DNA of 64,000 bases. Source: a bacterium (GTDB lineage Bacteria; Krumholzibacteriota; Krumholzibacteriia; Krumholzibacteriales; Krumholzibacteriaceae). Position numbers and translations under genes: made by a program. Below, piece by piece: positions 46,143-54,967 of this stretch. Below the pieces are notes generated by a model that saw only the letters and a list, made by a program, of their open reading frames with translations, did no database searches and was not told where the DNA came from. Where the stretch lies: assembly GCA_020350885.1 (NCBI GenBank), contig CP070727.1, forward strand, positions 2,549,830 through 2,613,829, read 5' to 3'. Numbering within the stretch: position 1 is the first letter of the stretch; each line of letters starts with the position of its first letter.

Positions 46143-46267
46143 CGTCGCTACAGTAACATACGTTCTTTTGGACGGCGAAGCAAAAACTTTCGTAGGGTAT
46201 CCATCGAGGATTTTGTTGCCGTGAAACATTTTTCTCGATCGTCGGGATCGATGCTGATGCGTACCCG

Positions 46268-48154
46268 TCAACGGACGAGCATGAGCTTACAGGAAGCGAC
46301 CGTCGTAGCGTTGTGGCGGAGGATGGCGAAGTAGAGTCCACTCGGAAGGATTTTTCCCTTCCGATCGCATCCGTTCCAGCGATAGGTTCCGGTTCCGGTT
46401 CGATCGGTTGCAATCGAATGGCGGAGCAGTTCCGTGCCGGCAACGGAGCAGATGATGATGTCGATCCGGCTTCCGGGGGCGTGTTGAATCACGATCTCCG
46501 TGTGCGGGTTGCAGGGATTCGGATAGCACACGACAGAGGGAGGGGGTGGGGTGGGATCGGTGTCGGCGGCCGAACCGGCCGTGCGAGCAACCATGCGCCT
46601 ACCGGGCTTGATCGGAATCGGTTCGAATCCGTCATGGGGTGATGGCACGATCCCTGTTTGCCGTTCCTCGATACCGTCGACATTGATGTGTCCGAACGGT
46701 GCGCTGGAGTCGTCGACAATCAGCAGATACACGCGCCGTCCCCGGAAGGGCGTGAGATCCCAGAAACGTTCGGTCATCGTTTCGATCCCGAGGCCGGTCT
46801 CACGGAAGAGGATCTGCCCCGTGTGCTCGTCGCAGAGTGCGACGTAGCAGGAGTCAGGATAGTTACCGCCGCCGACGAGGAGGCGCATCGAGCACCCCGT
46901 GACGGGGAAGCTCTCCGAACGGATCGCACCCCGCGGCGCATCCCCCTGGAAATCCCCCGGTGTGGTGCCCGTGAGAGGGCCGCAGAAGCTCTCGTATGTA
47001 CCGATCCACCAGTTCCCTTCGAAGCCGACGAAGGTGGTATCATCGCTGCGGTACCACGGGTTGTTGCCGAAGACCGGCTGGTGCTCGAAGGCATCCCCCC
47101 ACAGTACGGACCATGATCCCGCCAACGGGTCGAACATATCGACAACGGGTGTATCACCTTCCCAATGAAGGGAATCGAAACGAATCGAGGACACGACGGC
47201 CCCGTACGGACCCTCATATGTCGTATGCCGGGAAATGAGATGCCGGTCACCGCCGATGCCGGTGAGCTCTGCCGCATGTCCCTCGTCGATGATGATGCGC
47301 CCGACGATATCCCATCCTGTTGTCAGGGAGTCCGAGGACATGTGCGAGATTCCTCCAACGGCCTCCTCTGTGAAGAAGAGGTGGTATCGACCGTCCCTCT
47401 TCAGGAGAAACGGACTTTCCAGAGCGTGCCAAGAGTTGTGTATGTATAGGGGCCCTACGTCCATCCAGGAGAAGTAATCATCGCTTCGGGCCAGCGCGAT
47501 CGCCCCGAGCCGGCTTTTCGTGGTGGCGGTCTGCACCAGGTAGCAGGTGCCGCCTTCGTCGTGGAAGCACGGATCGCGGTAATTGGACCATTTATCCTCC
47601 CGCCACAACGTCCATGAGGTATCGCCGTGGAAGGGAGTGAAGAGTGCGGTCGAAGCCTTTGTCCAGAGCGATGGTATTCTCGTCAGTGCGAGGCAGGTGC
47701 GCTGAGCGATGCTGTCGTTTACACCGGTGTAGTACATCAGGAGGTAATGGGGGAAATTCGGGTATTCGACGATGCAGGGAGCCCATATGTTGTAGCAATC
47801 CCACTCCTCGGGGCCTGTCTCGAGAACCGGATCGTGGATCGTCCAATGACGGAGATCCGGTGAGGTGGCATACCCGAAGCTCTGCTGTGTGTGACGTATG
47901 TAGTAGAGGTGAAAGGTACCGTTGCGCTGGACAAGGGCATGATCCTTGACGATCTTGAACGGTTCGATGAAGACGGTTTGTTCGAAATCGTAGTGCACCG
48001 TGCCCTGCGCTCCCCCCACGCAAACCAGTATGCATACAAAGACGAGCACCGTCCCTGCGAATATTCTCGGTAGCGGTGCTTCACCAGTACTTCCGGATGG
48101 ATTGCACGAGTAGCAAGCCGGGTGGAGGTGCGTATTACAGGTAACCGTGTTCAT
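46268..48154 (-). CDS. Secreted GH32/GH43-like five-bladed-propeller protein with C-terminal sorting domain
   Basis: A 628-residue protein. An export helix 'FAGTVLVFVCILVCVGG' is preceded by about 30 residues, so the start may be later; no clear RBS is seen at 48154. The propeller has 'DHALVQRNGTFHLYYI', 'WAPCIVEYPNFPHYLLMYY', 'YRDPCFHDEGGTCYLV' and 'ESPFLLKRDGRYHLFFT', matching GH32/43 blades (D, RDP and E regions). A beta-sandwich follows ('MRLLVGGGNYPDSCYVAL', 'FGHINVDGI') like GH32 C-terminal domains. The tail 'VVCYPNPCNPHTEIVIQ' to 'ILPSGLYFAILRH' is a T9SS-type sorting module. Probably an extracellular glycosidase. Confidence 0.75.
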   Translation of the reverse strand: MNTVTCNTHLHPACYSCNPSGSTGEAPLPRIFAGTVLVFVCILVCVGGAQGTVHYDFEQTVFIEPFKIVKDHALVQRNGTFHLYYIRHTQQSFGYATSPDLRHWTIHDPVLETGPEEWDCYNIWAPCIVEYPNFPHYLLMYYTGVNDSIAQRTCLALTRIPSLWTKASTALFTPFHGDTSWTLWREDKWSNYRDPCFHDEGGTCYLVQTATTKSRLGAIALARSDDYFSWMDVGPLYIHNSWHALESPFLLKRDGRYHLFFTEEAVGGISHMSSDSLTTGWDIVGRIIIDEGHAAELTGIGGDRHLISRHTTYEGPYGAVVSSIRFDSLHWEGDTPVVDMFDPLAGSWSVLWGDAFEHQPVFGNNPWYRSDDTTFVGFEGNWWIGTYESFCGPLTGTTPGDFQGDAPRGAIRSESFPVTGCSMRLLVGGGNYPDSCYVALCDEHTGQILFRETGLGIETMTERFWDLTPFRGRRVYLLIVDDSSAPFGHINVDGIEERQTGIVPSPHDGFEPIPIKPGRRMVARTAGSAADTDPTPPPPSVVCYPNPCNPHTEIVIQHAPGSRIDIIICSVAGTELLRHSIATDRTGTGTYRWNGCDRKGKILPSGLYFAILRHNATTVASCKLMLVR

Positions 48155-48160
48155 GCAGGA

Positions 48161-49399
48161 TTAACGTAGCAGGATGAGCTTTTTCGTGAAAGTCTCTTTT
48201 CCGATCCGCAGCCGGCAATAGTAAACCCCCGAATGGATATTGCCTCTCCCGGAGAGGGCCGGATTCCATCTGAAGGTATGCTCTCCGACCGGTTTGGTAC
48301 CGAGATCGAATGTATCGACGAGCCTTCCCGAGACGTCGAAAAAGGATATGCTAACCGGCTTGCTCCCGTTTGACGGACCTACCGTGAACGGTATCGTTGT
48401 GGCGGGATTGAACGGATTAGGGTAGTTCTGACCGAGTGCGCTGGTGATCTGCGGTGTTATGCCAGCTACCATGATCGGTCCGTACCGTGAGGGGTCGGTG
48501 GGATCGTGCTCGACGATGAAGTAATAAAGATCCTCGGTCGGGTCGTCGCACGGATCGAAGAATCGGTATGAGCCGTCGGGGTAGACGGGTGTAGTGTTCC
48601 GTTTTTCCATCACTTCCAGCAGTCCACAGGAACCCCGGTAGACATCGAATCCGGCCTTGTGGCGGCAGCAGATCGTCGACCAGGTAAGCAGAACACCGCC
48701 GGCTACCCGCTCTGCTGATGCGAAGGCGATCGTTACGGCTGTGATGCTTGTGAGTGTGATCGAGACATGTTCGGTCTCGCCGTCACCGACCTCGAGTGCG
48801 CCGATCGTTGTGTCCCGATATCCCGGCGCCGAGGCGTACATGGAGAACACGGCCGGTGGAAGAAACTCAAAACAGAAACAGGAATCCACAAAGGAGGTGC
48901 AAGACCCGATCAAGCTCCCAAGAGAGTCGTAGAGTGTAATGCATGTTCCCTCCGGCACGCCGGTGGGGGGATTGGAGTGTACCTCACCCTCGATGCGCCC
49001 GGTCGGTTGCTCCAGCGAGTATGCATAACTCGTATCATTGAAATGGAAATAGTAGTAACCGCTGTCGGCGAGGATCGCACCTATGTTTGGAGGATTGTAA
49101 TCATACTCGGCGATGCCCCAGACACCGCTCCAGCCCCAGTGCTTGGGCAAGTAGGAGCCGTTCGCCGTAAACTTAAAGAAGACGGTGTCCGGATCTCCCG
49201 GCTCGTTGATGAACATGAGCTTCCGCCAGAGATGGTCGCCCATTTTTTCCATATTACTGGAAGTGTCGTTTGGTTCGCAGGTGAAACCGTTCCCGTTCCC
49301 CACGAGCTGGATCGAGGATATATCTAGCCCTCGAGCACCACTCGTCAGTAGAAGGAGGGTGCCTACGGCCAGGAAGATGATGTAGCGCCGGTACCCCAC
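48161..49399 (-). CDS. Secreted protein with 'YPNPFNP' C-terminal sorting domain
   Basis: A 412-residue exported protein. Signal peptide 'RRYIIFLAVGTLLLLTSG'. The N-terminal beta domain ('FFKFTANGSYLPKHWGWSG') is followed by a carboxypeptidase-regulatory-like fold around residues 130-215 ('GRIEGEVHSNPPTGVPEGT'), a segment 'GVLLTWSTICCRHKAGFDV' and the tail 'LGQNYPNPFNPATTIPF', 'SISFFDVSGRLVDTFDL', 'SGVYYCRLRIGKETFTKK'. This tail is the textbook T9SS/FlgD-like module. No catalytic motif; perhaps surface binding or structural. It is 6 nt upstream of the GH-like gene, so the two form a cargo operon from the promoter at 49494. Confidence 0.78.
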   Translation of the reverse strand: MGYRRYIIFLAVGTLLLLTSGARGLDISSIQLVGNGNGFTCEPNDTSSNMEKMGDHLWRKLMFINEPGDPDTVFFKFTANGSYLPKHWGWSGVWGIAEYDYNPPNIGAILADSGYYYFHFNDTSYAYSLEQPTGRIEGEVHSNPPTGVPEGTCITLYDSLGSLIGSCTSFVDSCFCFEFLPPAVFSMYASAPGYRDTTIGALEVGDGETEHVSITLTSITAVTIAFASAERVAGGVLLTWSTICCRHKAGFDVYRGSCGLLEVMEKRNTTPVYPDGSYRFFDPCDDPTEDLYYFIVEHDPTDPSRYGPIMVAGITPQITSALGQNYPNPFNPATTIPFTVGPSNGSKPVSISFFDVSGRLVDTFDLGTKPVGEHTFRWNPALSGRGNIHSGVYYCRLRIGKETFTKKLILLR

Positions 49400-49465
49400 C
49401 TCTTCTTTCCTCTTCTGATGCGCATCTCTGGAGCCGGTACGAAAAGGATATATTTTTACCTCATA

Positions 49466-49494
49466 AGTATACCGTAATTCTTAGTCAAAGTCAA
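49466..49494 (-). promoter_or_regulatory. Promoter of the two-gene secreted-cargo operon
   Basis: On the minus strand: TTGACT (49494-49489), 17 nt, TATACT (49471-49466), 66 nt before the start at 49399. A near-consensus promoter. Confidence 0.75.
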
Positions 49495-49876
49495 TTTCAT
49501 TCAATCGGTTACAGTAATCGCCTCCTTGCTTGATAAATCACGGCCCCTATTCCCACCTAAGTCACTAACTATATGTAATGTAAATAGCAAAGAACGTACC
49601 CCGAATCGATCGCTCCCCATTGTGACACGGGTTCGCTTATTCTTTTGAAAGCCTGCCGAAGCACCGACGATACGGGCGCCGCCCGACGGTGTTGTGCAAC
49701 TGGTATCGCACATGTTCATAAGGCATTAGCGGTACGGTTTTTGCAGCGTTGTTGTACGGCCAGGTGTACCGTTGTAGATGTGAGGAATTAAGTATAGGTT
49801 TCCGTTACAGCTACAGCGATCGGTGACGTACGGCAACTGAGAGGCTCTTGCTGTACTTTGCAACGGAGGGTAGCGA
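49495..49876. other. Intergenic region without a recognised gene
   Basis: About 380 nt between divergent genes. Short frames on the minus strand (to 49962) have no RBS or family resemblance. Composition is more AT-rich than the genes. A promoter for the TPR gene must be here; TTGTAC (49752) followed by TAGATG is a weak candidate. Confidence 0.4.
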
Positions 49877-50377
49877 TTGGCAACAGAGACGTTAAAGGTA
49901 AACGAAACCTTCGAATCACGCGAGTACTTCAGCAAGGCGGATGCATGCATCAAGCGGGGCAACTACAAGCGCGCTGCAGCCATCCTTAACGAGGCGCTCA
50001 AGATCTCGCCGAACAATACGTTATATCTCTCACACCTCGGACTCTGTATCTGCATGGAAGGTAACCTGCAGGCCGCAGAGAGTATGTGCCGGAAGGCATT
50101 GCATGCATCTCCGCTTGATCCGGTGCTTCTCGTGAATCTGGGGCGTGTGCTCGTCGAACAGGAAAGGCGAAAGGAAGCGAGGGATCTATTGACGCGGGCG
50201 TATGCACTCGATAACACGAACGCGCAGGTGGCCCTCGAGCTTTCTCGCATGGGCGTACGGCGTGCACCCGTGCTCCCGTTTCTCAAGCGAAGTCATCCCG
50301 TGAATATCTTTCTCGGCAAAATCCGTTACAAGGCCATCGGCATACGCCAGACCTATTTCAAGAGGACGCACCCGTAG
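49877..50377 (+). CDS. Small TPR-repeat protein
   Basis: A 166-residue protein from TTG 49877, with GGAGGG 7 nt upstream. Three tetratricopeptide repeats fill residues 15-115: 'YFSKADACIKRGNYKRAAAI', 'YLSHLGLCICMEGNLQAAES', 'LLVNLGRVLVEQERRKEARD'. A basic tail follows ('FKRTHP'). No signal peptide, so a cytosolic adaptor. Its repeats resemble the TPR lipoprotein encoded just downstream. Confidence 0.8.
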   Translation: MATETLKVNETFESREYFSKADACIKRGNYKRAAAILNEALKISPNNTLYLSHLGLCICMEGNLQAAESMCRKALHASPLDPVLLVNLGRVLVEQERRKEARDLLTRAYALDNTNAQVALELSRMGVRRAPVLPFLKRSHPVNIFLGKIRYKAIGIRQTYFKRTHP

Positions 50378-50671
50378 GGCACGGTGGCGTACCGGATTCC
50401 CTTCTAAAGATAACGGTGTTGCTGTGGCGCACCGGTTTTGCATTCGAACAGGTTCTGGTATCCTCCAGGCGTACCGGTATCCAATATAAAAAGCACTGGC
50501 ATCGCCGAGTGGCCCGGAGTAGAATGCTTTCCCGTGCGGTGCGAAACACCCAGCGTGTGGTGTACCGTGAAAGCACCCGTACCGTCTGCACGGGGTGAAC
50601 ACGGTGCATGCATCAGTCGATATCCATTTCGGTATCAGGTAAAGCGTTTGGAAAGGGGTCCGAGCATAAGG
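50378..50671 (+). other. Non-coding or extended 5' region with degenerate short repeats
   Basis: Open in the frame of the next gene from 50438, but the encoded Cys/Pro/Trp-rich segment does not look like a protein terminus. It holds three similar blocks, GGCGTACCGG (50386), GGCGCACCGG (50426) and GGCGTACCGG (50468), spaced 40 and 42 nt, whose meaning is unknown. Confidence 0.4.
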
Positions 50672-51847
50672 TTGCTATTGTCCGTTTTCCTCCTCCTTCT
50701 GTTTTTCCTTTCCTGTGCAGGTCCGCAACGGGGGGAAGGGGACCATGTGGCTGTTCGGTGGAGCGACGAACGTGCCGCAATCGACATCGAGATCCTCACG
50801 CTTCTCGAACACAATCAATATGGGCGGGTCGTCGCACTGGCGGATAGTGCCATCGGGGCGGGGCATGGGGATCCACGGATTCTCGGACAGAAAGCGCAGG
50901 CACTCGGATCGCTCGGCAGGTACGATGAATCGATAGCCGTCTTCGAGAAGGCGATCATCGGCGATTACCAGAACTGCGAAAACCATCTCAATTTCGCAGT
51001 CATGCTCATGCGGGCGGGCAAGACCGGGCGGGCGATCACAGAATTCATGGTCGCAAAACGCTTCTGTCCTCCCAATCGCTTACCACTGATCAACCGCAAC
51101 CTCGCAGTCGCCAATATCAAGCTCGGGGAGTCCGATCAGGCCATGCAGTATGTGCGGGACGGTCTGCGTATCGATCCCCTGGATCCTTACCTACGGGGTC
51201 TCGAGGGGATGCTCGTCGCCGATTCCGATCCCGCACGGGCCGAAAGTCTCTTCGTGCGTCTACGGCAGGCAGGCGATGTCGATCCCGAGTTTCTGTACCA
51301 GTTCGGCCTACTGTTACTCAGGACGGAACGGTCCGGCGAGGCGGTCGAGGTACTCTCTGCGGCGAGCAAACGCCGTCCCGGCGATTCCGCCATTCAGATC
51401 AATCTCGCCGAGGCGCTTAGCCGTGCGAGGCGTGATGATGAGGCCGAGACAGTGCTCCGCTCCCTCCTGGATAGTGAGGTCGGTCGCGATGCGACACGCA
51501 AGCTTGCCCGCCTGCTATTCAGGCAGGGGCGCTACGCTGAAGCTCTTGAGTACTACCGGGCGCTCCCGCCGACACCGGAATCCATGGACCGGATTGCCAT
51601 GTGCCTGCACGGTCTCGGGAAGCTCGATGAAGCAATCGAGTGGGCGCGCAGGGCCCTCGAAGCGCGCCCCGAGTGGCCGGCGGCGATGGTGAACATGGCG
51701 GTGATCCTGGCGGCGAGTGGGGAGTTAGACGAAGCGGAATCGCTGCTCATACGGGTACTGGAGCTCGAGCCGGATAACATGACGGCCCGCATAAACCTCG
51801 ATCGGCTTCGGCGTGCCCGCGCCAACGAGCCTTCCCGCCACCGGTAA
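50672..51847 (+). CDS. TPR-repeat lipoprotein
   Basis: A 391-residue envelope protein. I chose TTG 50672 because it yields a clean lipoprotein leader 'LLSVFLLLLFFLSCAG'; earlier in-frame starts (ATG 50438, TTG 50648) add a tail that is not signal-like. About eight TPR units follow, e.g. 'GKTGRAITEFMVAKRFCPPN', 'SGEAVEVLSAASKRRPGD', 'GKLDEAIEWARRALEARPEW'. TPR lipoproteins usually scaffold envelope machines. The partner is not evident. Ends 'RARANEPSRHR'. Confidence 0.75.
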   Translation: MLLSVFLLLLFFLSCAGPQRGEGDHVAVRWSDERAAIDIEILTLLEHNQYGRVVALADSAIGAGHGDPRILGQKAQALGSLGRYDESIAVFEKAIIGDYQNCENHLNFAVMLMRAGKTGRAITEFMVAKRFCPPNRLPLINRNLAVANIKLGESDQAMQYVRDGLRIDPLDPYLRGLEGMLVADSDPARAESLFVRLRQAGDVDPEFLYQFGLLLLRTERSGEAVEVLSAASKRRPGDSAIQINLAEALSRARRDDEAETVLRSLLDSEVGRDATRKLARLLFRQGRYAEALEYYRALPPTPESMDRIAMCLHGLGKLDEAIEWARRALEARPEWPAAMVNMAVILAASGELDEAESLLIRVLELEPDNMTARINLDRLRRARANEPSRHR

Positions 51848-51855
51848 GAAAAAGA

Positions 51856-51885
51856 TTGTTCGATCGGGGCAGAATCCGATACAAT
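51856..51885 (+). promoter_or_regulatory. Possible promoter for the zinc-ribbon membrane gene
   Basis: TTGTTC (51856-51861), 18 nt, TACAAT (51880-51885), 78 nt before ATG 51963. Confidence 0.45.
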
Positions 51886-51962
51886 ACCCGCTGGGTCGAG
51901 AAACAATCCTTCGCTGGAATTCGTAATAAATAATGAGGGTTCCAGAATCGGAGGTTTCCGGA

Positions 51963-52394
51963 ATGTATTGCAAGTACTGCGGAAAAGAGATCGCCGGGAA
52001 CGAGGAGATCTGCATCCACTGCGGGAAACGGCTCAGGAGCGAGCCGTTCATGAGGCGGATGTACAGCTACGATCTCACCAAGCTGAAGCTGCCGAAGGAG
52101 AGTAAGAATCCGGGTGTGGCTGCGGCGATAGGCTTTTTCCTGGGGTGGATCTGTCTCGGCCCGCTCGGCTATGTCTACCTCGGCCAGTGGAACTGGTTCT
52201 GGATCACGTTCGTTGTGGAGATCGTTGCATATGCTCTCACATTGTTCTTCGGGGCATATATCATTCTTCCCATTATCTTCGCAATCCACCAGTACCAGAT
52301 GGCCAAGGATCTGAACGAGATGCTGGCTCAGGAACGCAAGAAGGCGCAGGAAGAGCCCGAAGCGGCCGAAGGTACTGGGCCGGTCGGAGAATAG
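51963..52394 (+). CDS. Zinc-ribbon membrane protein
   Basis: A 143-residue protein starting at ATG 51963. It begins with a double zinc knuckle 'MYCKYCGKEIAGNEEICIHC' and then two or three membrane helices ('NPGVAAAIGFFLGWICLGPL', 'WFWITFVVEIVAYALTLFF', 'AYIILPIIFAIHQ'), ending in a charged coiled tail. The helix region resembles TM2-type domains ('GPLGYVYLGQWNWFWI'). Function unknown. GlpX follows after 21 nt on the same strand. Confidence 0.72.
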   Translation: MYCKYCGKEIAGNEEICIHCGKRLRSEPFMRRMYSYDLTKLKLPKESKNPGVAAAIGFFLGWICLGPLGYVYLGQWNWFWITFVVEIVAYALTLFFGAYIILPIIFAIHQYQMAKDLNEMLAQERKKAQEEPEAAEGTGPVGE

Positions 52395-52415
52395 TAACCC
52401 GAGAGGACAGAGAAA

Positions 52416-53363
52416 TTGGATCGAAACCTTGCCCTTGAGCTGGTCCGGGTGACGGAGGCTGCTGCCCTCGCTTCGGCCCGTTTTTACGGGAAAGGCGAGC
52501 CGCTCCAGGCCGACCGTGCCGCGGTCGATGCGATGGAGCTCGCAATTCAAGGCGTGAAGATCATGGGACACATCGTGATCGGTGAGGAACGCACGGGAAG
52601 CAGCTCGAAGCTGTGTGCGGGTGATATCATCGGTGCGGGTGATGAGCCCGAGGTCGATGTGGCCCTCGATCCCCTCGAATGCATCAACTCCCTTGCCAAC
52701 GGCGGTTACAATGCGATATCGGCCATTGCACTCGGATTGCGTGGCGCCTTCAAGAACTTCAAGGGTGACTACATGCGGAAGATCGCCGTCGATAACGAGG
52801 CCGCCGACAGTATCGATCTGAACGCCTCCGTATTCGATAACCTCGTTGCCATTGCGGGTGCAAAGCGTGTCTATGTCGAGGATCTCACCGTCTCGATCCT
52901 GGACCGGCCACGACATGCGCAGCTCATCGAGGAGGTTCGTGATGCGGGAGCGCGGATCGAGCTTCTCCACGACGGGGATCTGGCAGCGGCGATCGCCGCA
53001 GCTCTTCCGGGTACGGGTATCGATGTGGCGATGGGTGTAGGCGGTAAGAAGCAGGGTCTCATCGCAGCGGCGGCACTCTCGTGTATCGGGGGAGGCTTCC
53101 AGGCGCAGCTCCTGCCCGATGCGGATGCCGATCCCACTGCCCTGCCGGACGAGTTTCAAAGGACATACGGCCGGAGTGAGCTCGTCGGCAGCGAGAATCT
53201 CATGTTCGCCGCAACTGGTGTCTCGCACAGCGACTTCCTCGAGGGGATCATGTTCCGCCCGGGTGGGGCTATTACGAACAGCGTCGTCTTCCGCAGCAAG
53301 TCCGGGACGATTCGGTATCTCAGGACGGAACACTTCTTCGACAAGAAGCCCGATTATACGTAA
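52416..53363 (+). CDS. glpX: Class II fructose-1,6-bisphosphatase
   Basis: A 315-residue gluconeogenic phosphatase hydrolysing fructose-1,6-bisphosphate to fructose-6-phosphate. TTG 52416 with GAGAGGACAG upstream. 'RVTEAAALASARFYGKGEP', 'IVIGEERTGSSSKLCAGD' (metal-site Glu), 'VDVALDPLECINSLANGG' (the D-P-L-E/D-G-like metal motif reads D-P-L-E-C), 'LTVSILDRPRHAQLIEEVR', 'DGDLAAAIAAALPGTGIDV' and 'GGKKQGLIAAAALSCIGG' are all GlpX hallmarks. The Thr/Gly in the usual 'DPLEGT' are replaced by C-I, a change worth noting because it lies in the active site. Confidence 0.93.
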   Translation: MDRNLALELVRVTEAAALASARFYGKGEPLQADRAAVDAMELAIQGVKIMGHIVIGEERTGSSSKLCAGDIIGAGDEPEVDVALDPLECINSLANGGYNAISAIALGLRGAFKNFKGDYMRKIAVDNEAADSIDLNASVFDNLVAIAGAKRVYVEDLTVSILDRPRHAQLIEEVRDAGARIELLHDGDLAAAIAAALPGTGIDVAMGVGGKKQGLIAAAALSCIGGGFQAQLLPDADADPTALPDEFQRTYGRSELVGSENLMFAATGVSHSDFLEGIMFRPGGAITNSVVFRSKSGTIRYLRTEHFFDKKPDYT

Positions 53364-53468
53364 CGGATGAGCCGGTGGGAAGGGGGAGAGGGCGGAACGG
53401 GCGGCATATTCTCTATATTGCTAAATCACGTCCCGCTACAGAGCGTATACAGGTAACGATTTCTCACC

Positions 53469-54800
53469 GTGCAGGATCTCTTTTCTCAACATGTGCCGAC
53501 ACCGCTTGCCGACCGGGTGAGGCCCCGTACACTCGATGAGTTCGTGGGTCAACGGGAAATCGTCGGTGAGGGGAGGATACTGCGCCGCATCATCGAGAAG
53601 GGCCGGCTCGAGTCCTCGCTCATCTTCTGGGGGCCGCCGGGATGCGGCAAGACGACCCTGGCGCACCTCATCGCCGGCTCGGTCGAGGCGAACTTCGTCT
53701 TTTTCTCCGCCGTCACATCCGGGATTGCCGATGTAAAACGGATCGCTCACCAGGCGGATTCGCTGCTCAAGATGCACGAGAGGCGCACCATCCTCTTCGT
53801 CGATGAGATCCACCGTTTCAACAAGGCGCAGCAGGACGCCTTCCTTCCCTACATAGAGAAGGGGACGATTGTTCTCATCGGTGCCACGACCGAGAACCCG
53901 AGCTTCGAGGTGATCGCCCCGCTCCTGTCGAGATGCCGTGTCTTCATCCTGAAACCCCTCACCGAGGAGCAGATCGTCACGATCCTCGAGCGGACAATTG
54001 CAGATACCGAACGAGGATTCGGTGCACAGGCAATCGTGATCTCCGGAGACGATCTCGCCTATCTTGCCCACCTCTCGCATGGCGACGCCCGTGCCGCACT
54101 CAATGCACTCGAGATGGCGGTCGGGTCCCTGGACGAGACAGATGGCGAACGGGTGCTCACACGAGAGCTGGTAGAGGAGGCGCTGCAGAAGAAGAGTATC
54201 CTCTACGACAAGCAAGGTGAGGAGCATTTCAACCTGATCTCGGCGTTGCACAAGAGCCTCCGGGGCGGCGATCCCGATGCATCCCTCTACTGGCTGGCCC
54301 GGATGCTCGAGGCGGGGGAGGATCCGCTCTACATCGCACGGCGCCTTGTCCGCTTCGCCTCCGAGGATGTCGGGAACGCCGATCCGCAGGCCCTCCAGGT
54401 CGCCATCAATGCAATGGAGGCATTCCATTTCGTAGGCATTCCCGAGGGAAAGCTCGCCCTGGCACAGGCCGCTGTCTATCTCGCCGTTGCACCGAAGAGC
54501 AACGCCCTTTACACGGCCTACGATGATGCCGCCCGTGATGTACACGAACACGGCCCCCTCCCCGTACCCCTCTGGCTGCGCAACGCCCCGACCGACTTCA
54601 TGAAGCGGATCGGCTACGGTAAGGGATACCGCTATCCCCACGAGGAACCCGGGGGCATCGTCGATCAGGAGTATTTTCCCGAAAAGCTAGCCGGCACCAC
54701 GTACTACCATCCCATCGAGCGGGGATTCGAGCGTGAGATCATAAAGAGGATCGAGTACTGGCGCCGGGTGCGTGAAGAGGAAAGCCGTAGTAAGGATTGA
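53469..54800 (+). CDS. rarA: Replication-associated recombination protein A (RarA/MgsA)
   Basis: A 443-residue clamp-loader-like AAA+ ATPase acting at stalled forks. GTG 53469. 'PLADRVRPRTLDEFVGQ' N-terminus, Walker A 'GPPGCGKTTLAHLI', Walker B 'ILFVDEIHRFNKAQQD', sensor 1 'VLIGATTENPSF' and 'LSRCRVFILKPL', 'SHGDARAALNALEMA' (sensor 2), then 'SALHKSLRGGDPDASLYWLA' and 'YGKGYRYPH' of the family's C-terminal tetramerisation domain. Full length. Confidence 0.96.
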   Translation: MQDLFSQHVPTPLADRVRPRTLDEFVGQREIVGEGRILRRIIEKGRLESSLIFWGPPGCGKTTLAHLIAGSVEANFVFFSAVTSGIADVKRIAHQADSLLKMHERRTILFVDEIHRFNKAQQDAFLPYIEKGTIVLIGATTENPSFEVIAPLLSRCRVFILKPLTEEQIVTILERTIADTERGFGAQAIVISGDDLAYLAHLSHGDARAALNALEMAVGSLDETDGERVLTRELVEEALQKKSILYDKQGEEHFNLISALHKSLRGGDPDASLYWLARMLEAGEDPLYIARRLVRFASEDVGNADPQALQVAINAMEAFHFVGIPEGKLALAQAAVYLAVAPKSNALYTAYDDAARDVHEHGPLPVPLWLRNAPTDFMKRIGYGKGYRYPHEEPGGIVDQEYFPEKLAGTTYYHPIERGFEREIIKRIEYWRRVREEESRSKD

Positions 54801-54872
54801 ACTTTCAAAAGGTTGCGTCGTTCGTCGCAGATACCGCTTGAAAGCACCATCCCCACCTGCGACGAGCTTATC

Positions 54873-54901
54873 TTGACTTTTCCAATTCACTGTGAGATAA
54901 T
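54873..54901 (+). promoter_or_regulatory. Promoter of the Cys-rich secreted protein gene
   Basis: TTGACT (54873-54878), 17 nt, GATAAT (54896-54901), 66 nt before ATG 54968. Confidence 0.7.
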
Positions 54902-54967
54902 TAATTACGAGAAGTTACGTGAATCGGCCTTGATTATTATGCTTAGGTACATCAAGGGAGCTGCATC

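Noticed and set aside
46268-48154. Many opposite-strand frames in the GH-like gene (e.g. 46313-47449 plus strand)
   Set aside because: They are shadows of the long minus-strand frame, with no RBS or domain resemblance.
50438-50671. N-terminal extension of the TPR lipoprotein from ATG 50438
   Set aside because: Encoded segment is Cys/Pro/Trp-rich and would put the signal helix internally; TTG 50672 gives a proper leader.
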